64,000 nucleotides of DNA from DASVVT01 sp036386415 (lineage in GTDB: Bacteria; Acidobacteriota; Blastocatellia; Pyrinomonadales; Pyrinomonadaceae): the NCBI GenBank assembly GCA_036386415.1, contig DASVVT010000035.1:1-64000 (forward strand), given 5' to 3'. The notes beneath the pieces were generated by a model, which was given only the letters and a program-made list of their open reading frames with translations, was not told the origin of the DNA and did not search any database. The translations under genes were made by a program, and so were the position numbers. Numbering within the stretch: the stretch's first letter is position 1; every line of letters begins with the position of its first letter. Shown in pieces: positions 50,437 to 60,307 of the stretch.

Positions 50437-51111
50437 TTATAGTCCAAGAGGACTCTGCAAGCTGGGGTTTTGTCCGCGTGTGCCACCCCCCCCGGCGATT
50501 ATCAATGCGATAACAGCCGTCGTCCCGCCGATAATCGCTATCGCAGCGGTGGTGCTCAGTCCGAATAGACCACCTGAAGCTGTTGAGGCCCCAGCGCCGG
50601 TGACATTACCAGGCCCCATTGTGAGAGCTGCGTCTCCTTCTTTGTAACAGACATCCAATCGTCGCCGATCCGCAGTTGTACGTATCGTGTCACCATGTGG
50701 CGAAGTGATAGAGCCATCGATCTTCAAGCTATAAGCGGTCAAGGTAGCGCACCCGTAGAAAATTTTGACGTCAATGTTGGTTTCGTTGAAGACCAGCGTC
50801 AGTTTTGTGTTTGGCTGAAGCTCGAGGATACCGAGACTGCCGAGGTCAACGCTTGCTTCGACCCCGACGGGCGTGACGAGTTGCGCGCCGGAGAAGATGG
50901 TCGTGCCTGCCGGGGAGGGATTGCCGTTGACCTGGATCAGATTTTTCCCGCTCGTCATCAATTTGCCGCTGAGTGGCGCGTCGTTCTGCGCCGCGTCTAC
51001 TTCCGTCTTCATGCTCGAATCAATAAGATTCGCTCGTCCGAAGACGGGCGCGACGCAGAAAGCCAACAGGAGGGCCACGGCCTTTATTGCGATCAAGTTT
51101 TTTGAGAACAT
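50437..51111 (-). CDS. FecR-like secreted/membrane protein with G8 tract near its end
   Basis: 224 residues: signal peptide (AIKAVALLLAFCVAPVFGRA), a FecR-like beta domain (GTTIFSGAQLVTPVGVEASV, LQPNTKLTLVFNETNIDVKI), a cysteine pair (YGCATL, DVCYKE) and a C-terminal helix (TTAAIAIIGGTTAVIALIIA). A run of eight G lies just after the helix, and a +1 or -1 shift there would open an 83-codon tail that ends overlapping the start of the TPR gene. AAGGAAGC precedes ATG 51111. Family role: sensing or anchoring near surface polymers; not shown here. Confidence 0.65.
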   Translation of the reverse strand: MFSKNLIAIKAVALLLAFCVAPVFGRANLIDSSMKTEVDAAQNDAPLSGKLMTSGKNLIQVNGNPSPAGTTIFSGAQLVTPVGVEASVDLGSLGILELQPNTKLTLVFNETNIDVKIFYGCATLTAYSLKIDGSITSPHGDTIRTTADRRRLDVCYKEGDAALTMGPGNVTGAGASTASGGLFGLSTTAAIAIIGGTTAVIALIIAGGGGTRGQNPSLQSPLGL

Positions 51112-51141
51112 ATTGATGCTTCCTTGTGGAACAATTAACTT

Positions 51142-52614
51142 CTAAGAACGAGCAGCGCGTGGGGAGTCTCCGAACGCGGCTACCGATTTTACCTCATCTT
51201 CGCTTTTTACTTGCACCGTAGCGATGACCAATAGAGTAATGCAGACCAGTGCGTTGATCGTGATGTGCAGGCCAAAGTCAACGAGACTGTGTGCCGCCAC
51301 ACCGAAAACTCCGACCAGCGCGCCCAAGTAAGCAGCGCGGCGGAATGAATCACTATCCCGCAGACACGCTCGTGCCCTTCCGATCACAGCAGCGGCCAGC
51401 CAGACCCAGAGTAACACACCCAGGAGACCGCCGCTGGCTAAAAGCTCAAGGTAATCATTGTGTGCCTGTTGGGGCGTCACCTTGCCCGAGGCATTATGAT
51501 ACTGGGAGATGGCTATCCAGTAACCACCAAAGCCGACCCCGGCGAGCGGATTCTCTTTAATCACCTGCCATGTTGTTTGCCAGACTTCCCTGCGTCGGTC
51601 GCCCCAACGATTATCAGGCCCCTGTGCGCTGATCTCAACCGGAGCAGATTCCAGCTTAGTCGCGAGTTGGTCGCCGCCCATCCAGATGATTCCCATAATG
51701 AGCGCTAACATCAGGGCAGCGAGAAGCGCGACGCGCATGATATGAGTGCCGCTCAAGCGCCACCGACGCGGAGCATTGGTCTGTCGCCGATCTTTTCGTT
51801 CCTGGCGAGCGGCATAAAACAGTAGACAGAGGAAGAGCATCTGACCGAGCATGCTGAAGATTGCGCCGCGCGAGTTCGATAAGACGAGCGCTGCCCACAC
51901 AGCCAGTGCCGCCGCCAGGTAGACGAGCCGTTGTTCACGACGTACCCCTCGACCAATAACCAAGCCAAGGATTAAGCCCAGCGCCATCTCCATGAGAAAG
52001 GCGAAGTGATTACGATTGATGAACTGTCCGTAGCCGGTGCCGGTCAGCAGGTAAGGCAAGACGAACGCGTTTGCGCCACGCTGCATTATTAGCCGCGCAA
52101 TCCCGAACAGAGCGCTCGCCACGCCGATCCCAATCACAACATGTATGAGCGCGCGCAACCGTCGTCGAGTTGACGTATATCGCAGCAACAAGGCACCGAC
52201 AAGAGCGAAGGCAATGAATTTGAGCGCGACAAGTCGTGACTCATAAGGGTCGGCGCTGATTGCGTTCCAGAGGGGAATTCCTAGAGCGCCTGTTGCGCCG
52301 CGCGAGAGGGGCAAGCTTTGCGCAAATATGAAGAGGATGAGAGCGCAGAGCGGCAAGAGCATTCGATGCTCGCGCACGAAGTATTCTCCGCTCAATGTAC
52401 TCTCGACGATGCAGAGCGCGGTGAGCGTGAAAACAGCAGATTCAAAGAGAGATGTCCACCACACCTCTGCGGTGCCGTAGGGAATGGCCGCCAGCGCGAG
52501 GAGTGACAGTAATCCATAAAAGATTACCCGGCTCAACAGGCGAGCCGCGCGCACGCTGACGTTGCCGACTGTGATTGGCCGGGGGGCAATGATCTGTTCT
52601 GCCACAAATTGCAT
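51142..52614 (-). CDS. O-antigen ligase/polymerase-like membrane protein (Wzy/WaaL type)
   Basis: 490 residues, about twelve helices. SNSRGAIFSMLGQ and the periplasmic loop with QAHNDYLELLASGGLLGVLLW are the Wzy_C family hallmarks, the histidine being essential in WaaL. It joins or polymerises polysaccharide at the periplasmic face. It is followed 30 nt later by the FecR-like gene, so the three genes 52614-48943 form a unit. No glycosyltransferases are in the window. Confidence 0.9.
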   Translation of the reverse strand: MQFVAEQIIAPRPITVGNVSVRAARLLSRVIFYGLLSLLALAAIPYGTAEVWWTSLFESAVFTLTALCIVESTLSGEYFVREHRMLLPLCALILFIFAQSLPLSRGATGALGIPLWNAISADPYESRLVALKFIAFALVGALLLRYTSTRRRLRALIHVVIGIGVASALFGIARLIMQRGANAFVLPYLLTGTGYGQFINRNHFAFLMEMALGLILGLVIGRGVRREQRLVYLAAALAVWAALVLSNSRGAIFSMLGQMLFLCLLFYAARQERKDRRQTNAPRRWRLSGTHIMRVALLAALMLALIMGIIWMGGDQLATKLESAPVEISAQGPDNRWGDRRREVWQTTWQVIKENPLAGVGFGGYWIAISQYHNASGKVTPQQAHNDYLELLASGGLLGVLLWVWLAAAVIGRARACLRDSDSFRRAAYLGALVGVFGVAAHSLVDFGLHITINALVCITLLVIATVQVKSEDEVKSVAAFGDSPRAARS

Positions 52615-52687
52615 TGTCGAAGATTGCTTTATGCGTGTGGCCGGGAGTATCTTGTTTATTGATTAAACTCGGCCTAACGCAAAGATT

Positions 52688-53176
52688 ATGTCTATGACCA
52701 ATATAATGTCAGCACTGGTTTCCGCCGCGCTCGCATTTCTGCTGTTAAGTCAAACCGGCTCGTGCCAGGATGTACATATGAGCAACTCATCTCAGGAAAA
52801 CACTCCCCAACAGGGAAATGCTGTCAGTCAGGGAAATGATACCGGCGCGCCCACGGGGGTTTGGGGTGGCGCACACATCCGCCTCAACCTGACAAAGAAC
52901 CACGCTGAGATCGAATACGATTGCGCGCATGGCACAATCGAAGAACCGCTGGCGCTAGACGACAAGGGACGCTTCGATGCGAAAGGCACTCTCATTGCCG
53001 AGCATGGCGGGCCGGTGCGCAGAAACGAGAGTCCTCGCAATCGTCCGGCTCGCTACACGGGCCATGTCAATGGCGAGACGATGACCCTGACCGTCACGCT
53101 TACCGACACGAATGAGACACTTAATACCTTCACCCTCACGCACGGCAGCGAAGGTCGGGTCATGAAGTGCCGGTAA
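52688..53176 (+). CDS. Small exported protein, unknown function
   Basis: 162 residues. Signal peptide MSMTNIMSALVSAALAFLLLSQTGSC is followed by a Q/N/S-rich linker and one compact beta-rich domain (GGAHIRLNLTKNHAEIEYDC, YTGHVNGETMTLTVTLTDT) with a second cysteine at the very end (VMKCR), which could pair with the one in EYDC. The sequence before the first cysteine does not fit a lipobox well. Divergent from the O-antigen ligase gene and convergent with the C25 peptidase gene. Confidence 0.65.
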   Translation: MSMTNIMSALVSAALAFLLLSQTGSCQDVHMSNSSQENTPQQGNAVSQGNDTGAPTGVWGGAHIRLNLTKNHAEIEYDCAHGTIEEPLALDDKGRFDAKGTLIAEHGGPVRRNESPRNRPARYTGHVNGETMTLTVTLTDTNETLNTFTLTHGSEGRVMKCR

Positions 53177-53231
53177 ACTTCCAGGTGGCACATCAAGCTA
53201 ACTGCCCCGTAAAACCCAACCGTCATCCGCT

Positions 53232-56200
53232 TTAGCGGAGACGCATCGTCGGATCGCCGAAGAAGACCCAGGTGCGTCGCACGTTCTGGTCTTGCGTGGC
53301 TGCCTTCGCTGCCCTGACGGCATCGCCAAGCGGCACAGACTGCGCCCCGAAGACCGTTCCATACAACTGCTGATCCATCTCGGATTGCCTGCTCATCTCC
53401 GTCAGGCCCGACGAAGCCCAGACGGCGATGGCGCCCCCTTGCGGCGCTTTCAGGAGCGCCTCGGACATGCTCTCGCCGTTGACATCCTGGAAGAAGCCAT
53501 TGAGGCACGTCATCATCGTGAACAGCGGCAGGCGCGTGCCGTTGGTCAACGTCTCGGCATCCGCGGTATTGAGCAACCCTGACCCCGTCCACAATCCGAC
53601 AGAGCCGTGGCCGTAGTAGTTCACCACCAGCGGGCCTTGATTGATGCCGTTGATGATCTGGTTATGCACCATACCCGTGTCCTGATTCCCACGGTTGATG
53701 ACCTGTACTTGTGTGCCTGCTGGCAACAGGCTCTGGACATTCTGGCTGGCCGCCTCGAAGTTGTTCTGATCGTCGTTGCGATCTGCGACGAGGAGCGCAC
53801 CTTGCCCGGCGCTGGCAGGCGAGAAGCTGACGATCTTGTTGATGATCGTATCGGCCTCCTGGCTGGTCCTGACGGGCAAGCGCCCGACGGCCAGTTCCGG
53901 TATGCCGTCGCCGTCGAGATCGGCCAGCCAGTCGTCCGAAGCCGTCTCCATCGTACCGGCATAGACCATCTTCGTCGGCATCAGATCGTTGTCGCCCTGC
54001 GCGAGATAGTTGCGCGGGTCATAGGTGGCATCGCCCACCAGTAAGAGGTAGTGCGGCGCACGCTGCCAGCCTTGAACCGCACGATTGATGAAATCGCGTA
54101 TCGCCTGCGGGCTGTGCGCGCCGAAGGAGAACTCGTCGTAGACATCCTCGACATCAACGACACTCACCTGTAGGCCCTGGCTGCGGCGCAGCTCGGCAAG
54201 CGGTTGGACGCTATCGCGGAAGCTGCGCTCTGTGATAATCAGGAAGTCCGCGCCGTTAGTGCTGCTTCGCAGGCTTGAAGGCTCATTCTTCGCGAGCCCG
54301 GCTGGATGATCCACCTCACTATTGACAAAGGCCAAAAGGGTCTTCACGCCCTGCAATCTAACGGCTGAAACCTGCACCGACGCCGTAAAGGAACCGTTAT
54401 TCGATGTGACGCTGGGCGCGAGCTCCTTTATCGCATGCGGATCAGTGATGTCCATGATGCGTATGTTAGACCCACTGAAGCCGCCAATGTTCACAGTTGT
54501 TCCGCTGCGAGCGCTGAACAGCAATCTATTGTTGTCAGCGTTATAGGTGTGCGCATAGGTGAGCTGCAACGTATCGACGAGGCTGATATCCATCTCGCCA
54601 TTGGCGGCTACCATCTGCACATCGTTATCTCCTTCATGCAGCAGCGCGGGGCTCAGGGTAAAGGTTTTGGTCGGATGCTCACGGTCGGCAAAGCTGATTG
54701 TGCCGGCGTCCATGCCATTGACCTTGACGTTGACCTGATGGCCGCCCACGGTGACGCCCTGGAGCGTGACGCGCAATTCTGCGCTGGTGGTCGTCGGATC
54801 AAGATGCTGCACGCCCAGTGTAGATGAGGCGGCGGTCGTGGTGATGATTTGGCCGAAGAAGTTTTCCGCGTCGCCATTGTTCAGGCCGGAGAAGTAGATG
54901 GAGCGCTCCTTACGTTCCACCGTATTGCTGAAGTTCTGATCCCCTTCCTGCCTAAGCTTGAACATCATCTGAGCCGATTGGCGCCCGATGCGCTTACCTA
55001 CAGTCGTCCCGACAACTAAATAATATGTCTGCGCATTGGTTGTTGGCGTATCAAGCCCCTGGCCGTAGAACTCCAGCCAGTCGCTCGCCGTGAACTGTTT
55101 GGCAGAAACATTGGCGGAGACGATCATCGGCACTTCATAGCCATCCGCGTAGAGTTGCAGATAAGGTGCGGCCAGATTTGGATCAAGACCGGCAGCCACT
55201 AGCTCAGGCTGACTGACGCGCACCCAACCCTGCTGGCGCACCGTGATCTTCACGCCCGGCAGCCCAGACACATCTTGCTGGTGTATTGGCCCTGACCCGT
55301 CGTTGGTTACTTTGTTCAATTGCGCCCGTTGCTTGCTCCCGGAGGTCGGCCACCCTTGCTGGCCGCCCGACCTATCTACCGCCAGTTGATCGAGCAACTT
55401 CGTCTGAGCTTGCGCCGATTCGTGACGGTCAACCTTGCCCGTGACGGGGGTGATTGGCCCGTGAAGCGTGCGCTTGCCGTTGAGATCAACATCTTCTAGA
55501 TAGTAAGCGACGCTCGCGCCGCCCGCAGGCAGCCGGTCGAACCAGGTATAAGGCTGGCCTGCGGTCAAGACAGTGCGTGGCCCTGCCAGCAGCGCTGAAC
55601 CGGCGATCATCGAACGAGTCACGCGCGTGCGCTGACCGTTCTGCTCGCGATAAAGGTTGTAGCCGAGATTATCCACCTCGTAACCGCTCTGCCAACGGAG
55701 CATCACCTGACCGTTCTCGCTGGTGGCGTCGAAGGCCCTTAATTTCACCAAGGTCGGCGCATTGGGCTCGCCCAGCGTCCAATCGGAGAAAGAGGTCACG
55801 CCGGTAATGGTAGCGGTGTTAGTTGCGGTATTGACAGAGCCGCCCGGAGTGGCGACGGTGTTGCCATCAATCTTGAAGATGATGAAGTTGCTCTCGGTAG
55901 CCGTGCCCGGCACGTCGCCGTCTAGATAGTTGAAGGTCAGATCGGCATTGGTGACGCCATTGTTGGTCAGCCTCCAGTAGCGTTGCAGGGCCTTCGTGGT
56001 ATCGCCTATACGCGGCTGGAAATCGTTAACGGCTTTCGCCGTGACATCGCCTGAGCCTGCGGTCGCATTGATCGTCACGGGTGAATAGCCCGCGTCGCCA
56101 ACATCGAACGTGAAGCTACCCGGCGCTGCGTAAATCTTCTTCAGATTACCATTCACGTAACTGCTGCTCGATGCTCCGCTCGCGCTTGCTGAGCCGCCGA

Positions 56201-59200
56201 GCGTGAGAGTGTTTGCACCCGTCGTGATGAGGCCGCTGGTGAGCGTGAGCGTGCCGTTGGCTGTGGCGTTATTCGCCATCGTGACGCCCGCGCCGTTGAT
56301 CGTCAGGCCGCTGAAAGTAGTCGTCGAATTGCCGCCCAAGGTTTGCACTGAGCCGCCGTTGAACCTGACCGTGCTGCTGTTAGCCGTGAATGCGCCATCG
56401 TTAGTCCAGTTGCCACTGACGTTGATTGTCTCGCCACTGGAAGCAGCCAGGGTTGCGCCGTTATCAATCTGCACGATGTTGTAGGTGCTGGCGCTCGTGA
56501 ACGTGCCAGCCTGCACACGGAGCGTGCCGCTCACGGTCAGACCCGTCACACTCGACGTGACGCCCGCCGTATTGTTAATCGTCAGGTTATTGGGAGCATT
56601 TGACAGGGCGTTGCCGGTCACTTGCGCGGCCACCCCGTTATAGACGTAGTTTGCGCCTACGGTGTAGGTGCGCGTGCCCGTCACCTGAATGTTGCCGGTT
56701 GCGCCTGACGTGGTGACGCCGTTGGGACTACCGACGCCAAGCGTGCCGCCTGCTTCTATAAGGAATGTCGCTGTCCCGGAAACGATGAACGTACCGCAAT
56801 TCAGCGTCGCGCCGTTCTTCACGACGATGGCAGTGGCGACACTGATGTTGCCGGTGAGCGTGACAACGTCGGGGCTATTGATGGTGATGCTGTCGTAGGT
56901 TCCCGCACCCAGATTGCCCGAACCGCTGGACGAGAAGTTGACGACGAACTCATCAGCGCCAATGTCGGGTGTGGTGGCGCTGCGTGTGTCGTTGTCAAAG
57001 TCATTAGTGACGCCAGCGATAGGCGTTCCGGCGTTATTGACCGGTGACGATGCGGCTGTTGCCGGATTAATGTGCAGATCAACTGTCGCAGCAGTTCCTG
57101 TCGGAGCAGTAAACAGCGGGTCGGCAGAGATACTGTTTACATCCTTACCAGTGGCTGTTCTCCATGCTGCAATCGTCGTGTAAACGGTTGAGTTAAAGAC
57201 TCCGACCGCCCCGTCCGTGCCGGAAACATACAAGTCATTGTAATTGCTGGTCAGTCCGGTTGTTGTGGTGCTGATGCCGATAGCGACGTGGACTATGCCT
57301 CCGCCGACGGCATTGCTGCGGGCGTTGTAGAAAATGTTATCCGAGACACTGCGCGTGCCGCTGGTGACGGTGCTTTGAAATGCGTAGCTGTTTGAAGCCG
57401 CCGGTGTAGCAAGAACTCCCGAACCGCCAATATAGACGCTGTTGTGATAAAAATTATTAACATTGCTGGTGCCGGATTCTCTTATACCAATAACAGAAGC
57501 GGGATAAGTAACTGATGCGCCTGTTGAGTCAATGCCGAGGCGAATCATATTGTTCTTATAAGTGGTCGTTCCCGTTGAACCGCCACTGATTCCCCACGTT
57601 TGACAGCCGGAAGCGGTCGAAGTTATCGAAAAAGAATGGATCAAGTTCCGCTCGACAACATTGGCAGCGGTTGGCATCACCAGGGACATTCCGTAGATGG
57701 CACCGAGCACGGTCCCCGAATTGTTGCTCAAAGAGTGAATCGTATTCTGCGAAATGGTATTCGCGCCTGCGGTGGTAGGAGAAAGGCTAATTCCGCTTAT
57801 GACAATCGTACTTGCCGCCGTTGAATTGCCGCTCATATTGCGGATGATGTTGCCGGTAGCTGACAGATTCGCGCTAGTTGTGCTGGCGGAATTTAAAATC
57901 CCGTTCACCGTATAAGAGCCGACGATGTTATCCGTGATAGAGCCTGCCGCAGTCCCGCCGATGACGTTATTATTCACAGTCACACTTTGACCACTCGTTC
58001 CATTGATAAAAATCCCGCGAAAACCAACGGTTGTTCCCGTCCCACCTGAGTTAATAGTGATAGTCCCTATTTTGTTATTAGAAAGATTATCGTTTGAAAA
58101 GCTGAAATCGTAGATGCCGATGACGGGAGCATTGCTGGCAGTTGTTGAGGTCTCAGCAATGACGATACTTGATGAGGCATCTATGCTTCCAATGTTGTTG
58201 CCGGTGATATTACCAACATTGAACAGACCGCCGGTGACGCCAAGTGCCATACCAATAAATGGCGAAAGATCCGTTGTGGTTGAAGAGCGGCTGGATGTTT
58301 GGTTGATCCCGGATATAGTATTTCCCTGAATACTGGTTACAGCCGAAGGATTGGTGCTTGGTGCGTCAATGCCCCTGATTTCGTTTGATGTGCCGGAAAT
58401 GGTGGTTGTCCCCGTTCCATTTGCTGCTCCGAATCCGATGGTATTGCCGGATATTGTAAAAGCGCCGGTTGAATTGGTTATTGTTATCGCTGAATAGCGT
58501 GAGGCTGATGTTGTAAAAGTTCTAGCGGCGGTTTGATAGAATTTGTTATTTGAAATCGTCCAGCCTTCATTACCCGTAATTATATTTATACCTGAATGGC
58601 TGGTAGTAGGAATAAAGAAATCGAAAATGTTATTGCCGGTAATCATGGCATTGTCATTTTCGATTGACGAACTTGAGCCGCTTGCCATGATCGCCTTCGA
58701 CGGAAGGTTCGCTCCGGCGGGGCCGATATTGTTATTGGAAATTGTATTGTTGTCGTTTCCGGTTGTTGTACCTGTACTGAAAATTACTGTTCCGGCAACG
58801 GTGGCTAATGTAGATGTTGACGAACCCAGGATCGAACAATTGGTGACAGTATTGTTCGACGCATCTGCGATAAATCGAATTGTGCCAGTGCCTGCTGTCG
58901 TTCCTATGGTCGTGTTGGAAATCGTCAACGAGTTTCCGCCCGTGTTCAGACCGTTAATGGTTACATTGTCCGCGCCGTTCAAGTTAATCAACGGACTGCC
59001 CGCTGCAATCGCGCCGCTGATCGTTCGCGCCGCACCGCCTGCCGGAGAGATCGTGACTGAAGTAACGCCCGCCACCTGATTCAAGGCTGCCGTCCCGGTT
59101 TCGGTCGTGTTGCCGCAAACGTCAATCGTAATCGTTCCCGTGTGCAGCGTTCCGCCGTTAATCGCTGTGAAAGCCAGCGCAAGCGTGGCATAAGCGGTCG

Positions 59201-59582
59201 GCGTATTTGCGAGCGTGCCGCCCGAAGATTCCACCTCAATCGCCCCCGCCGTGTCGCATGTGCCAAAGACAGTCGGCCCATCCGGCGATTTGATAGGATT
59301 AATGGGTGCTTGATTCGTATCCACGCCGACCGATGCGCTGGCCTGCTCCGCGCCGACTGAAGCGCTAGCTTCCTTTGCGCCGCCCGACGGTTTGGCCTTA
59401 CTGTCGGCCAGACCTGCCCTGTCCGCTTGCATAACTGTTGGTGTCTCAACAAGGACAGGCTTCTTCTGATCCTGCATGAACGCCGTCACAGTCACACTTA
59501 ACAGAATAAAAAGTATGAGCAATACACCGAACAAACGAGTGCTGAGGAAAAGGTTCGGCAAGTAGGTTCTTATGTTTCTCAT
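53232..59582 (-). CDS. Giant secreted C25 (gingipain-type) cysteine peptidase with beta-helix stalk
   Basis: About 2116 residues. ATG 59582 (MRNIRTYLPNLFLSTRLFG) gives a proper signal peptide (LLILFILLSVTVTA) and has GGAG 7 nt upstream; the frame is open to 59666. Then about 750 residues of right-handed beta-helix repeats (ISNNNI, GNNIGSI, TITNST types) ending in the usual PDIGADEF, a second repeat region (TLTSGLITTGANTLTLGGSA), a fibronectin-like domain (MLRWQSGYEVDNLGYNLYRE), and a C-terminal Peptidase_C25 domain with catalytic His in NYYGHGS and Cys in MMTCLNGFF. It stops right after GDPTMRLR, with no C-terminal sorting domain. Likely a cell-surface or secreted protease for protein breakdown. 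Confidence 0.88.
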   Translation of the reverse strand: MRNIRTYLPNLFLSTRLFGVLLILFILLSVTVTAFMQDQKKPVLVETPTVMQADRAGLADSKAKPSGGAKEASASVGAEQASASVGVDTNQAPINPIKSPDGPTVFGTCDTAGAIEVESSGGTLANTPTAYATLALAFTAINGGTLHTGTITIDVCGNTTETGTAALNQVAGVTSVTISPAGGAARTISGAIAAGSPLINLNGADNVTINGLNTGGNSLTISNTTIGTTAGTGTIRFIADASNNTVTNCSILGSSTSTLATVAGTVIFSTGTTTGNDNNTISNNNIGPAGANLPSKAIMASGSSSSIENDNAMITGNNIFDFFIPTTSHSGINIITGNEGWTISNNKFYQTAARTFTTSASRYSAITITNSTGAFTISGNTIGFGAANGTGTTTISGTSNEIRGIDAPSTNPSAVTSIQGNTISGINQTSSRSSTTTDLSPFIGMALGVTGGLFNVGNITGNNIGSIDASSSIVIAETSTTASNAPVIGIYDFSFSNDNLSNNKIGTITINSGGTGTTVGFRGIFINGTSGQSVTVNNNVIGGTAAGSITDNIVGSYTVNGILNSASTTSANLSATGNIIRNMSGNSTAASTIVISGISLSPTTAGANTISQNTIHSLSNNSGTVLGAIYGMSLVMPTAANVVERNLIHSFSITSTASGCQTWGISGGSTGTTTYKNNMIRLGIDSTGASVTYPASVIGIRESGTSNVNNFYHNSVYIGGSGVLATPAASNSYAFQSTVTSGTRSVSDNIFYNARSNAVGGGIVHVAIGISTTTTGLTSNYNDLYVSGTDGAVGVFNSTVYTTIAAWRTATGKDVNSISADPLFTAPTGTAATVDLHINPATAASSPVNNAGTPIAGVTNDFDNDTRSATTPDIGADEFVVNFSSSGSGNLGAGTYDSITINSPDVVTLTGNISVATAIVVKNGATLNCGTFIVSGTATFLIEAGGTLGVGSPNGVTTSGATGNIQVTGTRTYTVGANYVYNGVAAQVTGNALSNAPNNLTINNTAGVTSSVTGLTVSGTLRVQAGTFTSASTYNIVQIDNGATLAASSGETINVSGNWTNDGAFTANSSTVRFNGGSVQTLGGNSTTTFSGLTINGAGVTMANNATANGTLTLTSGLITTGANTLTLGGSASASGASSSSYVNGNLKKIYAAPGSFTFDVGDAGYSPVTINATAGSGDVTAKAVNDFQPRIGDTTKALQRYWRLTNNGVTNADLTFNYLDGDVPGTATESNFIIFKIDGNTVATPGGSVNTATNTATITGVTSFSDWTLGEPNAPTLVKLRAFDATSENGQVMLRWQSGYEVDNLGYNLYREQNGQRTRVTRSMIAGSALLAGPRTVLTAGQPYTWFDRLPAGGASVAYYLEDVDLNGKRTLHGPITPVTGKVDRHESAQAQTKLLDQLAVDRSGGQQGWPTSGSKQRAQLNKVTNDGSGPIHQQDVSGLPGVKITVRQQGWVRVSQPELVAAGLDPNLAAPYLQLYADGYEVPMIVSANVSAKQFTASDWLEFYGQGLDTPTTNAQTYYLVVGTTVGKRIGRQSAQMMFKLRQEGDQNFSNTVERKERSIYFSGLNNGDAENFFGQIITTTAASSTLGVQHLDPTTTSAELRVTLQGVTVGGHQVNVKVNGMDAGTISFADREHPTKTFTLSPALLHEGDNDVQMVAANGEMDISLVDTLQLTYAHTYNADNNRLLFSARSGTTVNIGGFSGSNIRIMDITDPHAIKELAPSVTSNNGSFTASVQVSAVRLQGVKTLLAFVNSEVDHPAGLAKNEPSSLRSSTNGADFLIITERSFRDSVQPLAELRRSQGLQVSVVDVEDVYDEFSFGAHSPQAIRDFINRAVQGWQRAPHYLLLVGDATYDPRNYLAQGDNDLMPTKMVYAGTMETASDDWLADLDGDGIPELAVGRLPVRTSQEADTIINKIVSFSPASAGQGALLVADRNDDQNNFEAASQNVQSLLPAGTQVQVINRGNQDTGMVHNQIINGINQGPLVVNYYGHGSVGLWTGSGLLNTADAETLTNGTRLPLFTMMTCLNGFFQDVNGESMSEALLKAPQGGAIAVWASSGLTEMSRQSEMDQQLYGTVFGAQSVPLGDAVRAAKAATQDQNVRRTWVFFGDPTMRLR

Positions 59583-59861
59583 AGGGCGACTCCATTGCTC
59601 TCTCTCAAGAGAGCCAATTCTGATTTCTTCCCTGCGGATTACGATTGACATAACACCACGCTTCAATTTGCGAGGGACAGCACACGCGAGGGGCGCGGCA
59701 TATCACAGTTAAACTGCTACTCCTTGAAAGTAATGCTTGACGTGTGCGGGCAACGACCGTCTCGTTGCTCTTCGGTTATGCGCAGGTGTTGGATGGGTCT
59801 GACTGGTATGACCTGCGTGTGATGCTTGCGGGAGGGGCTTTCGACTCGTGTGCGCCCCCAC

Positions 59862-60302
59862 TCAAATTCTGAGCAGCGACCGGCGCTGCATGACCGTGCG
59901 AACCAAACCCCGGATGGGCGCGGCATAGACGCGGACGGCGCGGCTCAACCTGGCCTTGCGCCCGGTGAGAGCGATCCGGTGCCCATCGCGCTCAACCGCT
60001 ACGACCCGCCCTAAAATCTGCTCCGCGCTGACGGGTGCATCAAAGGAGGTGGACGCATCGCCGCGCAGGTGAAAGACGTAGGCTTCGCCTTCCCTACTCT
60101 CGATCAGCATCACGCGATGAGCGATCAGACCGCTATTCGTGCGGTACAGAATGATGTCGCCGCGCCTGACGCGGCTGGCCTTGATCGGCTCGACCGTGAC
60201 CATCTCGCCGTCGCGGATGGTCGGGTGCATGGAGTGTCCCGGCGCACGAAAGCGCACGCCGTAGCCCTCACCTAAAAGGTCTGTGCTCACCTCAAGAAAC
60301 AT
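59862..60302 (-). CDS. S26-type signal peptidase, Ser/His form
   Basis: 146 residues. PGHSMHPTIRDGEMV holds the catalytic serine, RRGDIILYR the structural motif, and LIAHRVM a histidine where bacterial enzymes have lysine, as in Sec11/archaeal types. Membrane helices are not obvious, so it may be soluble. ATG 60302 follows GGAG by 9 nt and the previous gene by 5 nt. As the last gene of the peptide cassette it is the likely leader peptidase for the 62-aa precursor. Confidence 0.8.
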   Translation of the reverse strand: MFLEVSTDLLGEGYGVRFRAPGHSMHPTIRDGEMVTVEPIKASRVRRGDIILYRTNSGLIAHRVMLIESREGEAYVFHLRGDASTSFDAPVSAEQILGRVVAVERDGHRIALTGRKARLSRAVRVYAAPIRGLVRTVMQRRSLLRI

Positions 60303-60307
60303 CTCAT

